This document shows, one piece after another, positions 25,811 through 34,953 of a stretch of DNA of 64,000 bases. Below the pieces are notes generated by a model that searched no databases, was not told the DNA's origin, and was given only the letters and a program-made list of their open reading frames with translations. The position numbers were made by a program, and so were the translations under genes. Origin of the DNA: Jutongia huaianensis (GTDB lineage: Bacteria > Bacillota > Clostridia > Lachnospirales > Lachnospiraceae); contig NZ_JACRSX010000003.1 in the NCBI RefSeq assembly GCF_014384985.1, positions 124,001 to 188,000 of the forward strand. Direction: 5' to 3'. Position 1 is the first letter of the stretch. Each line of letters starts with the position of its first letter.

Positions 25811-26518
25811 TTATTTTGCGATCTCTTCATCAGTTCTCGGATCAATGAGCTTCACTGCGTCAGCAACACGTCCGTACTGTCCGCATGCCTTGTCCCATGC
25901 AGTATTAGGATCATCACCCTTCTTGATGAAATCTGTCATCTTACCAAGGTTTACAAACTTATAACCAATGATCATATCCTCATCATCCAATGCGATTGCA
26001 GTAACATAACCCTCTGCCATCTCTAAGTAACGAGGTCCCTTCTTCAGAGTACCGTACATAGTACCAACCTGAGAACGAAGACCCTTTCCAAGATCCTCAA
26101 GACCGGCACCGATTGCAAGTCCATCCTCAGAGAATGCACTCTGTGAACGACCATAAACGATCTGAAGGAATAACTCTCTCATTGCTGTATTGATTGCATC
26201 ACAAACTAAGTCAGTATTGAGTGCCTCCATAACAGTCAGACCTGGGAGAATCTCAGCAGCCATAGCTGCAGAATGTGTCATACCAGAACATCCAACAGTC
26301 TCAACGAGAGCCTCCTGAATGATACCTTCCTTTACATTAAGGCTCAGCTTGCAGCAGCCCTGCTGAGGTGCACACCAGCCAATACCATGTGTAAAACCGG
26401 AAATATCCTTAACTTCCTTTGCCTGAACCCATTTTGCTTCCTCAGGGATTGGTGCAGCTCCATGATGCACACCCTGGGCAACAGGGCACATGTTTTCTAC
26501 TTCCTGTGAATAAACCAT
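25811..26518 (-). CDS. Iron-sulfur cluster assembly scaffold protein, NifU/IscU-like
   Basis: This 235-residue protein has the features of a NifU N-terminal-like scaffold, with a cysteine region GWCAPQQGCCKLS, a second conserved VETVGCSGMTHSAAMAAE, and a C-terminal ACGQYG cysteine. It is longer than typical IscU (about 125-145). It is the first gene of a two-gene operon with the GGGtGRT protein. AAAGGAG lies eight bases before the ATG. A small hairpin (CTGCGG/CCGCAG) lies in the 5' leader. No SufBCD genes are near. Confidence 0.8.
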   Translation of the reverse strand: MVYSQEVENMCPVAQGVHHGAAPIPEEAKWVQAKEVKDISGFTHGIGWCAPQQGCCKLSLNVKEGIIQEALVETVGCSGMTHSAAMAAEILPGLTVMEALNTDLVCDAINTAMRELFLQIVYGRSQSAFSEDGLAIGAGLEDLGKGLRSQVGTMYGTLKKGPRYLEMAEGYVTAIALDDEDMIIGYKFVNLGKMTDFIKKGDDPNTAWDKACGQYGRVADAVKLIDPRTDEEIAK

Positions 26519-26634
26519 GATTTTACTCCTTTCAATATGCTTTTTATCTGCGGCATCACCGCAGTCCTAAATATATTTTCGCACAAAATTCTTATTTAGT
26601 CTACACTTTTTGACAAAAAAACTCACCAAAAATT

Positions 26635-27309
26635 TTAATTGATGGATTTTTCGACAATTTCCCCCTGACGCTTGTAGATGCTTCCCTTGGGAATATATCC
26701 TCTGACCATGGATAATGGATAGACATTTGTATTGCTTCCGATGATGGTTCCCGGATTGAGTACGCTGTTACAGCCAACCTCCACATAATTGCCGAGGATC
26801 GCTCCCATTTTCTTTAAGCCCGTGGCGATCACATCGTCATTATAGCGGATTGTCACCTTTGTCTTGTCAGATTTGACATTGGAGGTGATGGAACCGGCAC
26901 CCATATGGGATTTATATCCGAGAATGGAATCTCCGACATAATTGTAATGAGGAACCTGTACATTGTTAAAGAGAATGACATTTTTTAATTCCGTGGAGTT
27001 TCCTACAACGCAGTTCTCTCCCACAATGGCATTGCCTCGGATGAAGGCACACTGGCGGATCTCTGTGTTTTTCCCGATGATACATGGACCATTGATAGAT
27101 GCGGTCGGTGCGATGGTGGCTGATCTGGCAATCCAGATATTTTCGCCCTTCTGCTCATATTCATCGGCCGGCAATCCGGCTCCCAGTGTCAGAATGAATT
27201 CTCCGATATGAGGCAGTACCTCCCATGGAAACTCCCGGTCGGTAAAAATATCTCTGGCGATGGACTCGTCAAAATTAAATAAGTTCTTGTTTTTTAATGC
27301 ATCGTACAT
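26635..27309 (-). CDS. Left-handed beta-helix acyltransferase / GlmU C-terminal-like protein
   Basis: This 224-residue protein carries hexapeptide repeats across residues 65-205 (for example PTASINGPCIIGKNTEI and IVGENCVVGNSTEL), as in the acetyltransferase half of GlmU. The nucleotidyltransferase domain is absent. The natural reaction is probably transfer of an acyl group to a sugar or nucleotide sugar. Its N-terminal 60 residues are family-specific. It is a single gene between topB and the NifU-like operon. Confidence 0.75.
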   Translation of the reverse strand: MYDALKNKNLFNFDESIARDIFTDREFPWEVLPHIGEFILTLGAGLPADEYEQKGENIWIARSATIAPTASINGPCIIGKNTEIRQCAFIRGNAIVGENCVVGNSTELKNVILFNNVQVPHYNYVGDSILGYKSHMGAGSITSNVKSDKTKVTIRYNDDVIATGLKKMGAILGNYVEVGCNSVLNPGTIIGSNTNVYPLSMVRGYIPKGSIYKRQGEIVEKSIN

Positions 27310-27373
27310 AGCTTTCCCTTTCCTGTTACGTTCTGAGCTTAAAATATAAGGCGTTCAGATTACGTGATATGTT

Positions 27374-29452
27374 TTATTTCTTGTAATATACTGCTGCTTC
27401 ATCAAATTTTTTTCGCAGATATCCCTGATTATTCAGGCCTTTGACACCATTGACCCATTTGGCAATATAATTTTCCAGTTTTGCCATATATTCGTCCTCG
27501 GTGATGGTTCCCTCTGCCATATAGGTCAGTCCTTTTTCCCAGCTTGCGGTAAGCTCCGGGTTTAAAAGGGAACGAATGGAGGAATCCACTACGTCATAGA
27601 CCATTTCGCCCAGAAATTCCGGTGTGATGATCTGTGTTTTTTTGTTCAGCTTCAGGTATTTTTTGGCTACAAGCTTACTGAGAATTTCGGCTCTTGTGGC
27701 ACTGGTGCCAATGCCGCTTCCTTTGATCTGGGAACGAAGCTCTTCGTCTTCGATCAGTTGTCCGGCATTTTCCATGGCAAGGATCAGGGAACCGGAATTG
27801 TACCGTTTTGGCGGTGATGTCTCGCCTTCTTTAATCTCCAAACTGTTCAGATCAATTTCGGTTCCTTTTTTGATCTGCTTCATCAGGGCGATCAATTCCT
27901 CATCGAAGGTATCCTTTTCTTCCTCGGAGACGTTATCCGCATTCTGGTCGCCGGACTCCTTTGCCGTTGTTTTCTTTTTGTTGGAGAAGGACGCATCGGC
28001 AATCTCTAAATACCCCTGTTGCAGCATAATACGGATTCCGGAGAAGAAACGCTCCTGCTCCCGCACGGCGGTGAGACTGATCTTCTGGTATTCTGCCGGA
28101 GGATAAAAAATGCACAGGAAACGGCGTACGATCACCTCGTAGACCCGCTGCGCCGTCAGACTGGTGCTTCGCAGCGCACCAAAGCCCTGCCCGGTCGGGA
28201 TGATAGCATAGTGATCCGTGATCTTTTTGTCATCGCAGTATCTGGTCGAGGCAATCTTCCGGTAGCTTGAACCGGCCAGGATCTTTTCTGCAATCTCCCG
28301 AACAACCGGATAATTGCGCAGACCGCCAATGTTTTTGTGAATCTCCTTGGAAACGGCGGTAGAAAGTACACGGGCATCTGTTCTTGGGTATGTAACCAGC
28401 TTTTTCTCGTAAAGCTCCTGAACGATCTTCAAGGTTTCGTCCGGGCTGATCTTGAACAGCTTGGAACAGACATTTTGCAGCTCTGCCAGATTAAATAATA
28501 AAGGCGGATTCTTTTTTTCTTTTTTGCGTTCGACCTTTTCTACGACTGCTTTGTGCGTTTCTTCCCCGTCCTCCGGATGGAAGCAGTTTTCTGGGTTTTC
28601 TGCCGGGAATCCCAGAGTCTGACATAGAACCTGTGCTTCAGGTTTTTCCTTGAAACCGTTTTCTTTATAAAGCTTTGGAGACTGAAAATAAGCGGAGCCC
28701 TCAACGCTGCGCCATTCTCCGTCAAACTCTTTGCCTTCATAGGAAAAATGACCCATAACACGGTAAAATGGTGTTTTGACAAAGCCTCTGATCTCCCGTT
28801 CCCGGCGGACAACCATTCCAAGTACACAGGTCATAACACGTCCTACGGCAATGGCTGCGTATTTGGCACCTTTCCGGTAGTTCATAATGGTCTGGCTGTA
28901 CTTTAAAGAAAGAACACGGGAAAAATTGATGCCCATCAGATAATCTTCTTTGGCGCGAAGATATGCGGAGGCTGCCAGATTGTCATATTCCGACAGTGGC
29001 TTTGCCTCCTTGATACCGCGGCGGATCTCCTCTTCGGTCTGGGAGTCGATCCAGACACGTCGCTTCTCTTTGGTGTCAGAAACTTCTGCCATTTGATCCA
29101 CCAGACGGTAAATATATTCTCCCTCCCGTCCGGAGTCGGTACAGACATAAATCCGCTCCACATCGGGACGGTTTAACAGCCCTTTTACGATATTAAACTG
29201 CTTCTTTACATCCGGAATCAGTTCATAAAGGAACTTTTCCGGCATAAAGGGAATGGTATTTAAAGACCATTTTTTCAGTGCCGGGTCATAGACCTCCGGA
29301 TAGCTCATGGTGACCAGATGACCGACACACCAGGTTACCACATAATCGGAGGATTCTAGATAGCCATTGCCGGCATTTCCGTTTACTCCTAAGGTTTTGG
29401 CAAATTCCTTTGCCACACTTGGTTTCTCCGCAATAAATAACTCTTTTCCCAT
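27374..29452 (-). CDS. topB: DNA topoisomerase III
   Basis: This 692-residue type IA topoisomerase relaxes or decatenates DNA through a single-strand break. The TOPRIM domain opens the protein (LFIAEKPSVAKEFAK, then CTDSGREGEYIYRL), and the catalytic tyrosine lies in TYPRTDAR. No zinc fingers follow, as in many TopB proteins. There is no good ribosome binding site close to ATG 29452; the gene starts six bases after the stop of a 57-residue membrane protein gene, so it may be translated by coupling. An episome-type TopB would usually sit among conjugation genes, but none are nearby. Confidence 0.9.
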   Translation of the reverse strand: MGKELFIAEKPSVAKEFAKTLGVNGNAGNGYLESSDYVVTWCVGHLVTMSYPEVYDPALKKWSLNTIPFMPEKFLYELIPDVKKQFNIVKGLLNRPDVERIYVCTDSGREGEYIYRLVDQMAEVSDTKEKRRVWIDSQTEEEIRRGIKEAKPLSEYDNLAASAYLRAKEDYLMGINFSRVLSLKYSQTIMNYRKGAKYAAIAVGRVMTCVLGMVVRREREIRGFVKTPFYRVMGHFSYEGKEFDGEWRSVEGSAYFQSPKLYKENGFKEKPEAQVLCQTLGFPAENPENCFHPEDGEETHKAVVEKVERKKEKKNPPLLFNLAELQNVCSKLFKISPDETLKIVQELYEKKLVTYPRTDARVLSTAVSKEIHKNIGGLRNYPVVREIAEKILAGSSYRKIASTRYCDDKKITDHYAIIPTGQGFGALRSTSLTAQRVYEVIVRRFLCIFYPPAEYQKISLTAVREQERFFSGIRIMLQQGYLEIADASFSNKKKTTAKESGDQNADNVSEEEKDTFDEELIALMKQIKKGTEIDLNSLEIKEGETSPPKRYNSGSLILAMENAGQLIEDEELRSQIKGSGIGTSATRAEILSKLVAKKYLKLNKKTQIITPEFLGEMVYDVVDSSIRSLLNPELTASWEKGLTYMAEGTITEDEYMAKLENYIAKWVNGVKGLNNQGYLRKKFDEAAVYYKK

Positions 29453-29458
29453 AAATAT

Positions 29459-29632
29459 TTATTCAGCAGAACTGCCGATATTTCCCTTCTGTACTTCTGC
29501 CCAGGCACTGCAGCCAAAGATAATTCCTACAATGGCGATACCTGTAATGCATACATATTTTACGATCTTTGTTACGTTGACTTCTACATGGACACATGTT
29601 CCATGTGTCTGATCTGGCTTATTTTTGCACAT
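29459..29632 (-). CDS. Small single-span membrane protein, 57 aa
   Basis: The product begins MCKNKPDQTHGTC, has one hydrophobic helix (about 23-45, VKYVCITGIAIVGIIFGC), and ends NIGSSAE. AGGAAAGGA precedes the ATG by 10 bases. Its stop codon is six bases before the topB ATG. I do not recognise a family. The coding evidence is the good ribosome binding site, the helix of the right length and the tight link to topB. Confidence 0.6.
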   Translation of the reverse strand: MCKNKPDQTHGTCVHVEVNVTKIVKYVCITGIAIVGIIFGCSAWAEVQKGNIGSSAE

Positions 29633-29695
29633 TTGTATTCAATCCTTTCCTGAGAATGCACCTGATTCTCTGATAGATATTATGATATTGGCTGT

Positions 29696-30331
29696 TTAGT
29701 AACCAAGCTCCTCTCCCACAAGGATTACCTTGATCCTGCCGGGAATTCTGGAAAATCTGGTTACTACTGTCTGGGAGCAGATGCAGTCACTGCTCAGACA
29801 GTCAGCACACCTGCCATACTGGGCACATGGAGTTTTCAGTCCGAGGCGCAGCGCATTTGGCGGTGAAGCCATATTATGGACTCTTGCAATGCCGCTGCGG
29901 ACATCCGGAACGATCTTATTCATACCGGCGATCACAATGACCTGCTGTGGGCCGTGGCAGAGACAGGCAACACGGTTGCCGACTCCGTCAATGTTGACCA
30001 GCTCTCCGTCGATCGTAATGGCATTGGAGCTCATAAAATAGACATCGGAGGTAACGATTTTGCCGTACATTTCCCGTTTTTCTTCCGGAGTAACCGCTTC
30101 TGCACGGTCAAATAAGGTATAATCGGACTCTTTGAGATCATCTAACAGTCCGATCTCCTGCAGTGTTTCAGAGCCGCCCCAGGAAATGGTACATCCGGGC
30201 GTCAGAAAACGCTTTGCCTTTGCATTGGCTTCCTCGCGGTCTGTACAATAGTATCCCTCAATTCCTCTGGCATTAAACTTGCCAATTATATTTTCTGCGA
30301 TATTTTCATAGTATTCCTGTTTGTAGGACAT
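29696..30331 (-). CDS. LUD domain protein (lactate utilization family)
   Basis: This 211-residue LUD/DUF162 protein has the EEANAKAKRFLTPGCTISWGGSETL region and a C-terminal cysteine cluster (CAQYGRCADCLSSDCICS). LutC-type members form part of the L-lactate oxidation complex, but single stand-alone LUD proteins like this one are common in Clostridia and have no known role. No lutA or lutB gene is adjacent. It lies downstream of glyA, behind a row of hairpins that include a terminator. Confidence 0.75.
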   Translation of the reverse strand: MSYKQEYYENIAENIIGKFNARGIEGYYCTDREEANAKAKRFLTPGCTISWGGSETLQEIGLLDDLKESDYTLFDRAEAVTPEEKREMYGKIVTSDVYFMSSNAITIDGELVNIDGVGNRVACLCHGPQQVIVIAGMNKIVPDVRSGIARVHNMASPPNALRLGLKTPCAQYGRCADCLSSDCICSQTVVTRFSRIPGRIKVILVGEELGY

Positions 30332-30359
30332 AGTAACTTACCCCCTTGCATCAAATGAT

Positions 30360-30410
30360 AAAAGCACAGGCACCTTTGAAAGAAAAAGGTGCCCCGTCTG
30401 CTTTCCTGTG
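30360..30410 (-). terminator. Terminator after glyA
   Basis: GGCACCTTT (30369-30377) pairs with AAAGGTGCC (30385-30393). The outer AAAGCA/TGCTTT sequences extend the stem. TTTTATC follows on the minus strand. It is the third and last hairpin in the glyA-to-LUD gap. Confidence 0.65.
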
Positions 30411-30433
30411 AGTTGTTACGCAGGATTTTATGA

Positions 30434-30486
30434 AAGTGGTCTTAACCACTTGTTATTGCTTATTCTGCCATATGGGTCAGAATAAG
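30434..30486 (-). other. Two hairpins directly after glyA
   Basis: The first, CTTATTCTG/CAGAATAAG (30459-30486), begins four bases after the glyA stop. The second, AAGTGGT/ACCACTT (30434-30451) has a TAAG loop. Neither has a long U-run. Together with the terminator at 30369-30393 they make a chain of three stem-loops that could protect or process the glyA 3' end. Confidence 0.5.
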
Positions 30487-30489
30487 TGA

Positions 30490-31731
30490 TTATTCATATA
30501 ATGGGTATTTGTCGGTCAGGCTCTTTACGATTGCTGTCGCCTTCTCTTTGTTTGCTTCCGGATCGTTTACCATCAGTGCGATTGCCTCTGCAACCTGATC
30601 CATATCATCGGTATTAAAGCCTCTGGTTGTTACAGCAGCTGTTCCAAGACGGATACCACTTGTGACAAATGGAGACTGTGGATCGTTTGGAATGGTGTTT
30701 TTGTTGCAGGTGATATGTGCCTCATCAAGCCACTTCTCTACTTCCTTACCTGTCAGACCCTTATCTGCAAGATCAACTAACATCAGATGGTTATCGGTAC
30801 CGCCAGATACAATCTTAAGACCACGGCTCTGAAGACCCTTGGCCAATGCCTGGGCATTATCAATGATATTTTTGCCGTATTCCTTAAAGCTTGGATCCAG
30901 TGCTTCTTTGAAGCAGACAGCCTTTGCAGCGATAACGTGCATCAGAGGACCACCCTGGATTCCAGGGAACAGAGCCTTATTCAGCTTATGCTCCTCTGCA
31001 AACTCCTTGCTGGAAAGGATCATACCTCCACGAGGACCACGAAGAGTCTTGTGGGTTGTGGTCGTGGTAACATGTGCATATGGGATTGGGCTCTCATGAT
31101 ACCCTGCAGCCACAAGACCGGCAATGTGAGCCATATCTACCATCAGGTAAGCACCAACTTCATCAGCGATCTCGCGGAAACGCTTGAAATCAATCTTTCT
31201 GGCATATGCGCTGGCACCGGCAACGATCAGCTTTGGCTGGCATTCCTTTGCGATTCTCTCTACCTCATCGTAATCAATGAAGCCGTCATCATTGACACCA
31301 TAAGGAACACAGTGGAAATATTTGCCGGAAAGGTTCACAGGACTTCCATGTGTCAGATGTCCGCCATGATCCAGATTCATTCCCATAAAGGTATCTCCCG
31401 GATTCATCAGGGCAAAAAATACAGTCATATTTGCCTGTGCACCGGAATGAGGCTGTACATTGGCATAAGTGCAGCCAAATAATTCCATGGCTCTGTCTCT
31501 GGCAAGATCCTCGACAACATCTACATGCTGGCAGCCGCCATAATAACGCTTTCCGGGATACCCTTCTGCGTATTTATTGGTCAATGTGCTTCCCATTGCG
31601 GACATAACTGCCTTGCTGACAAGATTCTCGGATGCGATCAGCTCGATATTCTCGCGCTGTCTGTTGGTTTCTGCTGTGATCGCTGCTGCAATTTCAGGAT
31701 CGAAGCTTTCAACGTCTGAAAATGGATACAT
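30490..31731 (-). CDS. glyA: Serine hydroxymethyltransferase
   Basis: This 413-residue PLP enzyme interconverts serine and glycine and supplies one-carbon units as methylene-tetrahydrofolate. The PLP lysine lies in [14 protein letters not shown], and the family motifs [10 protein letters not shown] and [15 protein letters not shown] are intact. It lies just downstream of purM-purN-purD on the same strand, and one-carbon units feed the PurN step, so shared expression would make sense. AAGGAGG-type sequence precedes the ATG. Confidence 0.96.
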   Translation of the reverse strand: MYPFSDVESFDPEIAAAITAETNRQRENIELIASENLVSKAVMSAMGSTLTNKYAEGYPGKRYYGGCQHVDVVEDLARDRAMELFGCTYANVQPHSGAQANMTVFFALMNPGDTFMGMNLDHGGHLTHGSPVNLSGKYFHCVPYGVNDDGFIDYDEVERIAKECQPKLIVAGASAYARKIDFKRFREIADEVGAYLMVDMAHIAGLVAAGYHESPIPYAHVTTTTTHKTLRGPRGGMILSSKEFAEEHKLNKALFPGIQGGPLMHVIAAKAVCFKEALDPSFKEYGKNIIDNAQALAKGLQSRGLKIVSGGTDNHLMLVDLADKGLTGKEVEKWLDEAHITCNKNTIPNDPQSPFVTSGIRLGTAAVTTRGFNTDDMDQVAEAIALMVNDPEANKEKATAIVKSLTDKYPLYE

Positions 31732-31807
31732 GTTTACTCCTCCTTGTTTATGTCAAAATTTTAGTTGCTAATATCAGGTGTCGGGTTATGAAAATAACTC
31801 AGACATA

Positions 31808-33082
31808 TTATTTGGCATCATCAATGGCTTTTCCAATATCATGACGCATATATTTGTTTTCAAAGGAAATCCACTCGGTTGCCTCATAGGCATTTTTACG
31901 GGCTTCCTTTAAGTCTTTGCCCTTGGCTGTGACACCGAGAACACGTCCGCCGTTTGTCACAATCCCCTCATCGGTCAGCTTGGTGCCGGCATGGAATACA
32001 TAATAACCATCCTTGCCATCAAATTTTTCCAGTCCGGAAATAAGCTTGCCCTTCTCATAATGCTCCGGATATCCATCGGAAGCAAGAACGACACAGACAG
32101 CGGCATTATCCTCAAACTGCAGATCAATCTGATCCAGCTTGCCGTCAATACATGCATCGATCACGTCAATGATGTCATTTTTCATACGTGGAAGAACAAC
32201 CTGGGCCTCCGGATCTCCAAAACGTGCATTGTACTCTAAGACCTTTGGACCGTCGGCGGTCATCATCAGACCAACGAAAAGAATACCGACAAAATCTCTG
32301 CCCTCTGCTTTCATGGCATCCATGGTTGGCTGGTAGATCTTCTCCTCGCAGAACTGCTGAATCTCCTCGGTATAGAACGGACTTGGAGAAAATGTTCCCA
32401 TACCACCGGTATTTAAGCCCTGATCCCCATCCTTTGCACGCTTGTGATCCTGTGCACTTGTCATAGGCTTGATATGGGTACCGTCACAGAAACAGAGAAC
32501 GGAAGCCTCACGACCGACCATAAAGTCCTCGATCACGACAGTATCACCGGCATCACCGAACTGTTTGTCAAGCATCAAAGTAGCAATGCCAGCCTCTGCT
32601 TCTTCCAGATTCTGACAGATCAGTACACCCTTTCCAAGAGCAAGTCCATCAGCCTTTAATACGATTGGAAAATTGCATCCTCCCAGATAGAGGAGAGCTT
32701 CTTCCGGAGAATGAAATGTCTCATAGTGACAGGTAGGAATATCATATTTCTTCATGAGATCCTTTGAAAAGCTCTTGGAGCCTTCAATGATCGCTGCATT
32801 TTTGCGGGGACCAAAGACACGTAAGCCTCGCTCCTCGAAAACATCAACAATACCGCCAACTAATGGATCATCCATACCGATAATTGTCAGATCAATCTGA
32901 TTTTTCTCGGCAAAGTCGGCCAGTTTATCAAACTCCATTGCAGTGATGTCAACGCATTCTGCAATCTGGGCGATTCCGCCATTGCCCGGAGCACAGTAAA
33001 TCTTATCGACTCTTTTGCTCTGAGACACGCTCCATGCGATCGCATGCTCACGTCCACCGCTTCCTACGATTAATACTTTCAT
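31808..33082 (-). CDS. purD: Phosphoribosylamine-glycine ligase
   Basis: This 424-residue ATP-grasp enzyme joins phosphoribosylamine and glycine. It begins MKVLIVGSGGREHAIAW, the family hallmark, and contains VIEDFMVGREASVLC, FGDPEAQVVLPR and the C-terminal VLGVTAKG. It is third in the purM-purN-purD run and is followed by glyA, which makes its glycine substrate. Confidence 0.97.
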   Translation of the reverse strand: MKVLIVGSGGREHAIAWSVSQSKRVDKIYCAPGNGGIAQIAECVDITAMEFDKLADFAEKNQIDLTIIGMDDPLVGGIVDVFEERGLRVFGPRKNAAIIEGSKSFSKDLMKKYDIPTCHYETFHSPEEALLYLGGCNFPIVLKADGLALGKGVLICQNLEEAEAGIATLMLDKQFGDAGDTVVIEDFMVGREASVLCFCDGTHIKPMTSAQDHKRAKDGDQGLNTGGMGTFSPSPFYTEEIQQFCEEKIYQPTMDAMKAEGRDFVGILFVGLMMTADGPKVLEYNARFGDPEAQVVLPRMKNDIIDVIDACIDGKLDQIDLQFEDNAAVCVVLASDGYPEHYEKGKLISGLEKFDGKDGYYVFHAGTKLTDEGIVTNGGRVLGVTAKGKDLKEARKNAYEATEWISFENKYMRHDIGKAIDDAK

Positions 33083-33149
33083 GTTTATGCCTCCATTCCG
33101 CCGCTCTCTGCGGCGTCATAAATTTACGCTGTGATGTATTAAAGATCCG

Positions 33150-33776
33150 TTACTCACTAATGTGTGCAATTCCGTCTTTTACAGTTACTTTACCGGCACC
33201 GATCAGATCGATTGCCTTTGGAAGGATCTTCCATTCGGCCTGTTCCATGACTCTTCTCTGCAGGATCTCAGGGGTATCTCCCTCCTGAACCTCTACTGCC
33301 TTCTGAAGAAGTATCGGACCATGATCTGCTTTTTCATCGACGAAGTGAACCGTGGCACCGGTTACTTTATTGCCCATTGCCAGAACACTTTCATGAACCT
33401 TTAATCCATAATATCCCATTCCACAGTGTGCCGGGATCAGGGAAGGATGGATATTAATGATACGATTATGATATTTCTCGATCATCCTTGCAGGTACGAT
33501 CACCAGATAACCGGCAAGTACCACCAGATCAACATTATATTCTTCTAATGTATCTAACATGGCATCTGCGAAGGAATCTCTTGATTCATATGACTTGGGG
33601 CTGATACATCTAGCCGGAATTCCTGCCTTAGATGCACGCTCCAGCGCATATGCATTTTCCTTGTTGCTGATCACTACAGCAATCTCTGTATTGCGGATCG
33701 TGCCATCTGATACGGCGTCAATGATCGTCTGGAGATTTGTTCCTCCGCCGGATACGCATACTGCAATCTTTTGCAT
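33150..33776 (-). CDS. purN: Phosphoribosylglycinamide formyltransferase
   Basis: This 208-residue enzyme formylates GAR using 10-formyl-tetrahydrofolate. VCVSGGGTNLQTIIDA at the start, the IINIHPSLIPAHCG stretch with the catalytic histidine, and the ATVHFVDEKADHGPIL region with the catalytic aspartate are present. GGAGG five bases before ATG 33776 settles the start. It sits between purM and purD. Confidence 0.96.
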   Translation of the reverse strand: MQKIAVCVSGGGTNLQTIIDAVSDGTIRNTEIAVVISNKENAYALERASKAGIPARCISPKSYESRDSFADAMLDTLEEYNVDLVVLAGYLVIVPARMIEKYHNRIINIHPSLIPAHCGMGYYGLKVHESVLAMGNKVTGATVHFVDEKADHGPILLQKAVEVQEGDTPEILQRRVMEQAEWKILPKAIDLIGAGKVTVKDGIAHISE

Positions 33777-33843
33777 AGTTTCCTCCATTATTGACTGCCC
33801 GTCGCAGCAATGACGCAGTGGGCAGCGATATCATAAATAATAA

Positions 33844-34872
33844 TTATACTAAATCAATGCCCTTTTCGCCCTCAGTGATCTCGCCGATAATATAAGCATT
33901 CTGTCCGGACTTCTTAACAAGCTCGACGGTCTTGTCTGCGTCAGCAGCATCCACTGCAAGAAGCATACCAATACCCATATTGTATGTATTGTACATCATT
34001 TCCTTTGCAATATCTCCGTCCTTTGCAAGCATGGAGAAGATTGGAGGGATCGGATAGCTGTCTGCCTTTACCTTGGCACGCACGCCATCGTGAAGCATTC
34101 TTGGAATATTCTCATAGAATCCGCCACCGGTAATATGACTGCAGCCTTTTATGGTTACACCGCCATCTTTTACGCTCTTTAATGCTTTAACATAGATAAT
34201 GGTTGGCGTCAGAATGGTCTCACCCAGCGTCTTGCCGCCGAGACATTCATAAGAACGGTTCAGATTGTCCCTGTTGATATCAAATACTTTACGCACCAGA
34301 GAATAACCATTGCTGTGAATACCGGAGGATGCGATACCTACCAGTACATCACCCTTTGCAATGCCCTTTCCGGTGATCATTTTGTCTCTGTCTACGATTC
34401 CTACGGCAAAACCGGCAAGATCATACTCATCTATCGGATAAAATCCGGGCATCTCTGCTGTCTCACCACCGATCAGTGCTGCATCCGACTGACGACAGCC
34501 CTCAGCAACACCACTGACGATCTGTGCGATCTTCTCTGGTTCATTTTTGCCACAGGCAATATAATCTAAGAAAAATAATGGCTCTCCACCGGCACATGCA
34601 ATGTCATTTACACACATTGCCACGCAGTCGATGCCGATCGTGTCGTGCTTGTCCAACTCAAAGGCAATTTTTAACTTGGTTCCTACTCCGTCTGTACCGG
34701 AAACCAGGGTTGGATGCTCCATCCCCTTAAAACTATCCAGGGAAAATGCCCCTGAAAATCCACCAATATCTGTCAGCACCTCGTTTCTCATCGTGCTGGC
34801 AACATGCTTTTTCATAAGCTCTACTGCCTTATAGCCCGCCTCAATGTCAACGCCTGCATTCTTGTAGTCCAT
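33844..34872 (-). CDS. purM: Phosphoribosylformylglycinamidine cyclo-ligase
   Basis: This 342-residue enzyme closes the imidazole ring to give AIR. It starts [20 protein letters not shown] and has [23 protein letters not shown] and the [15 protein letters not shown] motif. It is the first gene of the purM-purN-purD run, with its promoter overlapping the end of comEC. Confidence 0.97.
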   Translation of the reverse strand: MDYKNAGVDIEAGYKAVELMKKHVASTMRNEVLTDIGGFSGAFSLDSFKGMEHPTLVSGTDGVGTKLKIAFELDKHDTIGIDCVAMCVNDIACAGGEPLFFLDYIACGKNEPEKIAQIVSGVAEGCRQSDAALIGGETAEMPGFYPIDEYDLAGFAVGIVDRDKMITGKGIAKGDVLVGIASSGIHSNGYSLVRKVFDINRDNLNRSYECLGGKTLGETILTPTIIYVKALKSVKDGGVTIKGCSHITGGGFYENIPRMLHDGVRAKVKADSYPIPPIFSMLAKDGDIAKEMMYNTYNMGIGMLLAVDAADADKTVELVKKSGQNAYIIGEITEGEKGIDLV

Positions 34873-34924
34873 GATAAGCCTCCTCTATTTGTATTTATAT
34901 CTTCACTTAATCAAAGATATTTTC

Positions 34925-34953
34925 ATTGTAGCACAAAGCAAATTGTTTGTCAT
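34925..34953 (-). promoter_or_regulatory. Promoter of purM-purN-purD, overlapping the end of comEC
   Basis: On the minus strand ATGACA (34953-34948) and TACAAT (34930-34925) are 17 bases apart. The -35 box covers the last codons of comEC, so this operon does not depend on comEC transcription. Confidence 0.65.
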
